Source: Culex pipiens pallens (taxonomy: Eukaryota > Arthropoda > Insecta > Diptera > Culicidae). Taken from it: a DNA stretch of 64,000 bases. The notes below the pieces were generated by a model. That model did not search any database. It worked only from the letters and a program-made list of their open reading frames with translations, and had not been told where the DNA came from. The first letter of the stretch is position 1. Each line of letters begins with the position of its first letter. Shown one piece after another: positions 59,016 through 64,000 of the stretch. Made by a program: the position numbers and the translations under genes. Location: contig NC_068938.1 of assembly GCF_016801865.2 (NCBI RefSeq), positions 195,208,429-195,272,428 of the forward strand. Direction: 5' to 3'.

Positions 59016-60290
59016 GAATGTGAAACGGAAAAAATTTACGATTTTTAATTAACTTTTTTAAAAATACAAAAATATTATTATTTTAAATTATTATTTTATT
59101 TTTATTTATTTTTTAATTTTTATTATTCTTTTTTCATATTTTTTAGGGGACAGAAAAATCAAGCAGTACAAAACCTCGAGCAACATTTGGAATAACTTAA
59201 AATATGTTTATTTTAAATTACTTTAAATTCAGGCATTCAACCGAACTTAATTTTGATGGCGCTAAACTTCAGTCAACCAAATCCAGCAAACTAACGCTCA
59301 AACAGCCTCATGTGATGAATGTTAAGTTTGGAATTCGAAATATGTCCATTATCGGGGCCAGTCAATCTGTTTTGTGTGGTTGCGTGTTTGCTACCAGAGC
59401 CCGAAGAATTCCAACGTTCGTTATCTAGGTCTCATTTATCTGGGTTCGGATTGTTGTCTTCTTTGGTGGTTGGTTTTTTTTTTCGTAAGGGTTCAAATGG
59501 GCCAAATTTGCGGCTAATTTAAGTCTTATTAGTGCGTCAGTGCTCTTCACTTTGCTTTATCGTGATCGCGTAATTTGATCTAGACGAGATTGTCTTCATT
59601 TTTGAACACAACAATTAAACACTGATGCGCAACCATTTGGGTGGGCAATTAAAAATAAGTTCAACCGAAAAGACCACCGAAAAATAAAAATTCAAAAGTT
59701 ATCACGTAGCAAATTTCTGTGAATGAAACCCTCGTCGGGGCTATAAAATTGTCCGAATTTGTATTCAACCCCCAAGATGGCCACCAACTCACATTCAAAA
59801 GTTGTTTTCCTACTCAAAAAAAACTAGTAGTAAGAAAAAGAAAACCAACCAATTTTGAATACCAGAGTCCAGAGCTGCTCACCACAAACACACACAAAAC
59901 AACACGGTATCAACAAAAATGTAAACAAAGTTGTTTTTTTTCGAGTAGCCCCTTGTTTGCACTGAACTTAATCGGCTTGAATTGACAGCTTGAATGAAGA
60001 AGAAGAAGAAAAAAAAATCTCACACCACCAACAAGTCTCGGCGGTTCATTCACAAAATCTTACGCAAACATAAAACAAGAAGAAGACGGCAAGAAAAATG
60101 CACAAATCAAAGTGTGCGGCGGCGATCGAGAATGTATGCACTTTGTTGATTGATTTGGGGGGGAGCCGAGCGCAGACAAAGTGAAATTTGTTTTGAATTT
60201 TGTTTAGAAAAATTTCTTCTTGCAATTCCGTCGTGAAACTATTTACTTTTCCTGTCATTCTTGAACGACGAAATAGCCTACTTTTCTGTA
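59016..60290. other. Non-coding sequence, GC-richer in part
   Basis: 59200-60290 is less AT-rich and has few repeats. The reading frames of 67-88 residues have no recognisable family and no supporting splice context. Confidence 0.35.
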
Positions 60291-60324
60291 CCAAAAATAA
60301 CAGAATCGAATAGCAACACTTTTC

Positions 60325-60425
60325 AAAATAAATGCTGAAAAGTTCTACTTTTCAGCACTCAAATGGGTGCTGAAAAGTTGAACTTTTCAGCACTTGTTTC
60401 GTAAAGTAACACTTTTCAACATTTT
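60325..60425. repeat. Hairpin repeat of tgctgaaaag / cttttcagca
   Basis: tgctgaaaagttctacttttcagca and gtgctgaaaagttgaacttttcagcac follow one another, forming two adjacent near-perfect hairpins; cttttcaaca variants flank them. It is probably a MITE core. Confidence 0.65.
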
Positions 60426-60639
60426 TTTGATTTAAACGATTTATTGACAAAATACATGAAAATTTGACATAAAATTTCACTCGGTGAACCTCGGTGGATA
60501 AATGTACGACTCGTGCTGAAAAAATCCTCTTTTTGCAACTTGTTGCCTAAACTACTATTTTCAAGTAGGTAACTGTTGCTGAAAATTAAAAAAATATGTC
60601 TTCAACATTAAAAGATACACACCTTGCATATTTGCAAAT

Positions 60640-62045
60640 GTTTACTCAAAATTTATGTTTTTACAATATCAAATGTTCGGGATTTTTTTATACATTTCGA
60701 TAGTAATAATATGTTTTTGTGAAATACTCAAAATGTTCACAAAACTACGTATTTTTGAAAAAAAATACTAAATATTCAAGTGTTTAATCAAGATTTTCAT
60801 AAAACTACGGATTTTCGATAAAATACTAAAAATTTCTATTTTTTACAATAGGAGTATCAAAATGTCGGAATTTTTTCATATGTTTCCATCGTAATATTTT
60901 TTTGTGAAATACTCAAAATTTTCGAAAAACTACGTATTTTCGAAAAAAAAACTAAAACTTTAGGTTTATAACAATATGGGTGCTAAATGATCAGGATTTT
61001 TTAAAACATTTCGAAAGTTGTAACAGATTTGTTTGAAAAATAGTATTTTTCACAAAACTTCGTAAAATTGAAGAAAAAACTGTATATTCAAGTTTTATTT
61101 TACAATACGGGTATTAGTATTAAATGATCGGGATTTTTTTAAACACTTCAAAAAAATAACACGAATTTTGTGAAAACACTCAAAATTTTCACAAAATTAC
61201 GCAATTAAATAAAAAAAAAAACTTCAGCTTTTAACAACAAAATCAGAATATGATACCCAAAAAAAATTTCAAGAAATTCGTAGTTTTGTGAAAATTTAAT
61301 ATATGAAAAATTCCCAATCATGTTAGGCTGATATAAATTTTATTTGAAGTTTTTGTCTTCCCCCTTCAAAATTGGCCCGAAAAATCAGAAGGCAAAAAAA
61401 ATTCAAAAAACTTCAAAATTTCAATGGAAATTTGAGTGCAGTCAGCTGAAATTGATTTAAAATGCATTCCCCTGCGTTTAAAATCATTTTAACATGTTTG
61501 GGTTGATTTGAACATCTCTTGAATTTTTAAAAATGTTCGGTGTTTAGTATTGCAGAAAGTTTTTTTTTGCAAATATTTACATCGGCCTTATACCACTTTT
61601 GAAAATAAAATCTTAAATTTTAGTATTTTTCCAAAACACGTAGTTTTGTGAAAATTTTTAGTATTTCACAAAAAATATTATTACAATCGAAATGTATGAA
61701 AATCTCCCAATCATTTAATACCCATATTTAAGAACAAGTGATTTTTTTTGTATTTTTTCGAAAATACGTAATTTTTTTTTAGTATTTTCAAAAAAAAAAT
61801 TTATTACTTTCGAATCTATGAAACAATCCCGATCATTTGATACCCATATTGTAAAAATCCGGATTATTTTTGTACTTTTCCGAAAAAGTTGCGACAAAAT
61901 TAAGTATTCTCAAAAATGTGTGCGTCAAATTACTTTCGAAATATATGAAAAAAAATCCCGATGTAGCAAAAACAATTATTTTGAGATTTTTTTTCGAGAA
62001 AAAATTGCGTTTTCAAAATACATGAAAAATCCGTATTTTCCTTCA
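60640..62045. repeat. Degenerate satellite-like repeat, locus 4
   Basis: Repeated gggtat(c/t)aaatgatcgggatttttt and aaaactacgtattttcgaaa phrases at 60640-61300 and 61620-62045, on the opposite strand sense from 27112-27880 in the first part. The intervening 300 bp has gacatctcttgaa-type AT-rich sequence with no gene. Confidence 0.6.
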
Positions 62046-62129
62046 AATTGGACACTTTGACAAAATAAAAATCATGGAACCTCAGAAAATTTTAGATTTT
62101 TGTATTTTTTTTTTTTTTTTTTATTTTGG

Positions 62130-62340
62130 TGCCTTCTGTAGGTCCAAGGAAGCCATTTTACTTCATTAGTTTTATAATCATTTTCCTTGCAAATTTGGCA
62201 GTTGTCCATACAAAAATTGTATATGAAAATTCAAAAATCTGTAACTCTTGCAAAAATTTTGAGATCAATGAGGTTCAATCGGCAAAATTGGTGTGGATGA
62301 GGACTTCACTAGGACTGCACCGAAACAAATTTTTAAAGAA
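62130..62340. mobile_element. Family A half-element, degenerate
   Basis: ttggtgccttctgtaggtcc, ggcagttgtccatacaaaaa and aaaatctgtaactct match one family A arm. The mirrored arm is absent. Confidence 0.6.
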
Positions 62341-64000
62341 AAGTGTTTCTTTTTTTCTAAACTTCAAATTGTGTAACAATTTTTTATGCAACATAAAATG
62401 CAACTAGAGTATCCAATTTCCCGAGGTAACAAAAATCCCCGGAAATGGGAAATTTTCAACACATTTCCCGGGGAATCCCGTGAATTCGGCTCTTTAAAGA
62501 AAATATATAGTTCTTTGAAAGGGCTAGAAATACTTATAAGCAACATTCCATCGCTTTACAAAAGTCAGTTCTTAGACATTTTTTAATATTAATTTTGCGA
62601 ATATTTGCTCTTCTTGCATTTTTTTTTAATTGGCAGAATGTTTGTGATGACTTTTGCTGCAATAACTATTAAAATTTTAGAAAATTCATGGGTCGGAAGT
62701 TTTACTTGTTTTATGTGACTTTGCCAATGTTTTTGAAAATGTCATTTTTAGGGGTCAATTTGGCTGTGTTTTTTACAAACAGTTCCTGTATTTAAAGTAA
62801 AAGAAAGTATGCAGTGATTTTTCAAGTGTCCCAGAATATGCCTCTACGCATTTTTTATACAATTTAAATAATAATGGTGCCATTTTATAACAGAAAATGT
62901 GAAAAACAAGCAAAAAAATTTAAAAAGTGACTGTAGAACAAAAGTTGCTCAAAATGACCTCCAGGGTCAAAATAAAAAAATCAAAAAAATGGGCTGTAGA
63001 GGGTTAAAGATCATTGAGGTGAACACCAATACTCGAACAACAATCAAAGTTGACGAATAATGTCCTCGACTGCTTAATTTATATGTTTGTGTACATTATT
63101 TAACCATTTGCTGGCGTAAAATCTGTTTGAAGCTCAAGACATTTGTTTTCTTTGCCTGATTAGTGCGCACCTACACATTAGTCTGAAAGCGAGTGAGTGA
63201 GGACAGCGCTCACTTTTGTTTAAATTGGATAAAATTCTACAAAGAAGTGGTAATATTGAACCATCAAATTTTCAACCTTACAAAATTAAACTTTTTAAAT
63301 TGTGTAACTCAGTTTTATTTCACTATTTGGCACAAAAAAATAAAGGTATTGAATATTTTATTTAATGTGGTTGCGTTACTCTAAGTTAATGTAAAAAAGG
63401 GGAAAACAAATATTTAAGCTTTGAGAAGTATCCAGAAGAAAAAAAAGCGCTCCTCAAAAATAAAAAGATAAATAAGTTTGAATGTTTCCTAATTAATATT
63501 TATATTTAATTATATTTATTTTTTAAAGGATTGTTTCGCTAGTTTTGTTATACTTATCACAAGTTTTCCCTTCGTTTTTTTTTTCGGATTATTACTTGAT
63601 CCAATTACCTGAAATTAAAGAGAGAGAGAGAGAAAATAATTATTACAAAATTTATTTAACAATTTGTGTTAAAGAAATCAATTCAAAAAATCAAAGAAAC
63701 ATTTACATGAAATACTACATGGGTCAACTTAGTACACTTTTGGACTCGACCTTCACCGATTTGGACCAAACTTGGAGGAAACGTTCATCTATTGATAGTG
63801 AACAGAAATCTTAAGTTTGGTGCTGATTGGACCATCCCTCTAATTTTGGCACCGCCCTCTTTTTTTGGCGATTTTCGGAAAAAACTTTTTTTTTCTTTTA
63901 ATCATAAATGCCCACTAATATCATATTTTAACGTTTTAAGTGTTAAAATTCAGTTTTGACCTATGCTTACATTTTTATTTGTTTTAGTTTATCACCATCG
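62341..64000. other. AT-rich sequence to window end
   Basis: No gene is supported. At 63715-63880 a GC-richer segment (actcgaccttcaccgatttg, ggtgctgattggaccatccc) looks like one arm of another dispersed element, running towards the edge. Confidence 0.35.

Noticed and set aside
59719..59985. 88-residue plus-strand frame
   Set aside because: No recognisable motif and no splice context in repeat-rich non-coding sequence.

Overview
The window looks like nuclear DNA of a culicine mosquito, Culex more likely than Aedes. The reasons are a very AT-rich, intron-heavy landscape packed with small inverted-repeat transposons, and an insect-type insulin receptor in GC-rich exons. The species call is inference. 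Nothing here looks bacterial or viral.

The main gene is the insulin-like receptor (InR) on the minus strand. Seven coding exons join in a single reading frame with consensus splice sites: 42110-41933, 37297-36661, 32424-30071, 30012-29885, 29826-29586, 25217-24905 and 14592-13887. Together they give 1518 residues: the end of the L1/cysteine-rich junction, the furin-like cysteine-rich region, L2, fibronectin III domains with an RRKR processing site, one membrane span, an NPxY juxtamembrane motif, a complete tyrosine kinase and a long acidic/Gln-rich C-tail. The signal peptide and the L1 domain are not recognisable anywhere in 42.1-64.0 kb, so the 5' exons probably lie beyond the right edge. 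At the left edge, 2983-3231 is the last coding exon of an unrelated plus-strand single-pass membrane protein.

Layout. 1-3.3 kb: terminal exon of the plus-strand gene and its repeat-filled intron. 3.3-13.9 kb: intergenic sequence and probable InR 3'UTR, with three T-rich, GT-rich blocks (3.3-4.4, 8.8-9.9 and 12.4-13.9 kb) separated by transposons. 13.9-14.6 kb: last InR exon. 14.6-24.9 kb: intron 6, loaded with transposons. 24.9-32.4 kb: tail, kinase and ectodomain exons, with transposons in intron 5. 32.4-36.7 kb: an intron made almost entirely of short-period repeats, including about 109 copies of an 8-mer. 36.7-42.1 kb: cysteine-rich exons and a nested transposon. 42.1-64 kb: the start of a very long intron or 5' region, with more palindromic elements and a 9-mer array of about 132 copies.

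Most of the non-coding sequence can be resolved into a small number of non-autonomous element families. Several have clear target-site duplications: TA, TTAA, CATA, 8 bp, 9 bp and 19 bp. Several are nested. No transposase, reverse transcriptase, CRISPR array or novel gene system could be supported. The most unusual features are the two long perfect short-period arrays, one ending 18 bp from a 5' splice site, and a possible intronic-polyadenylation form of the receptor.
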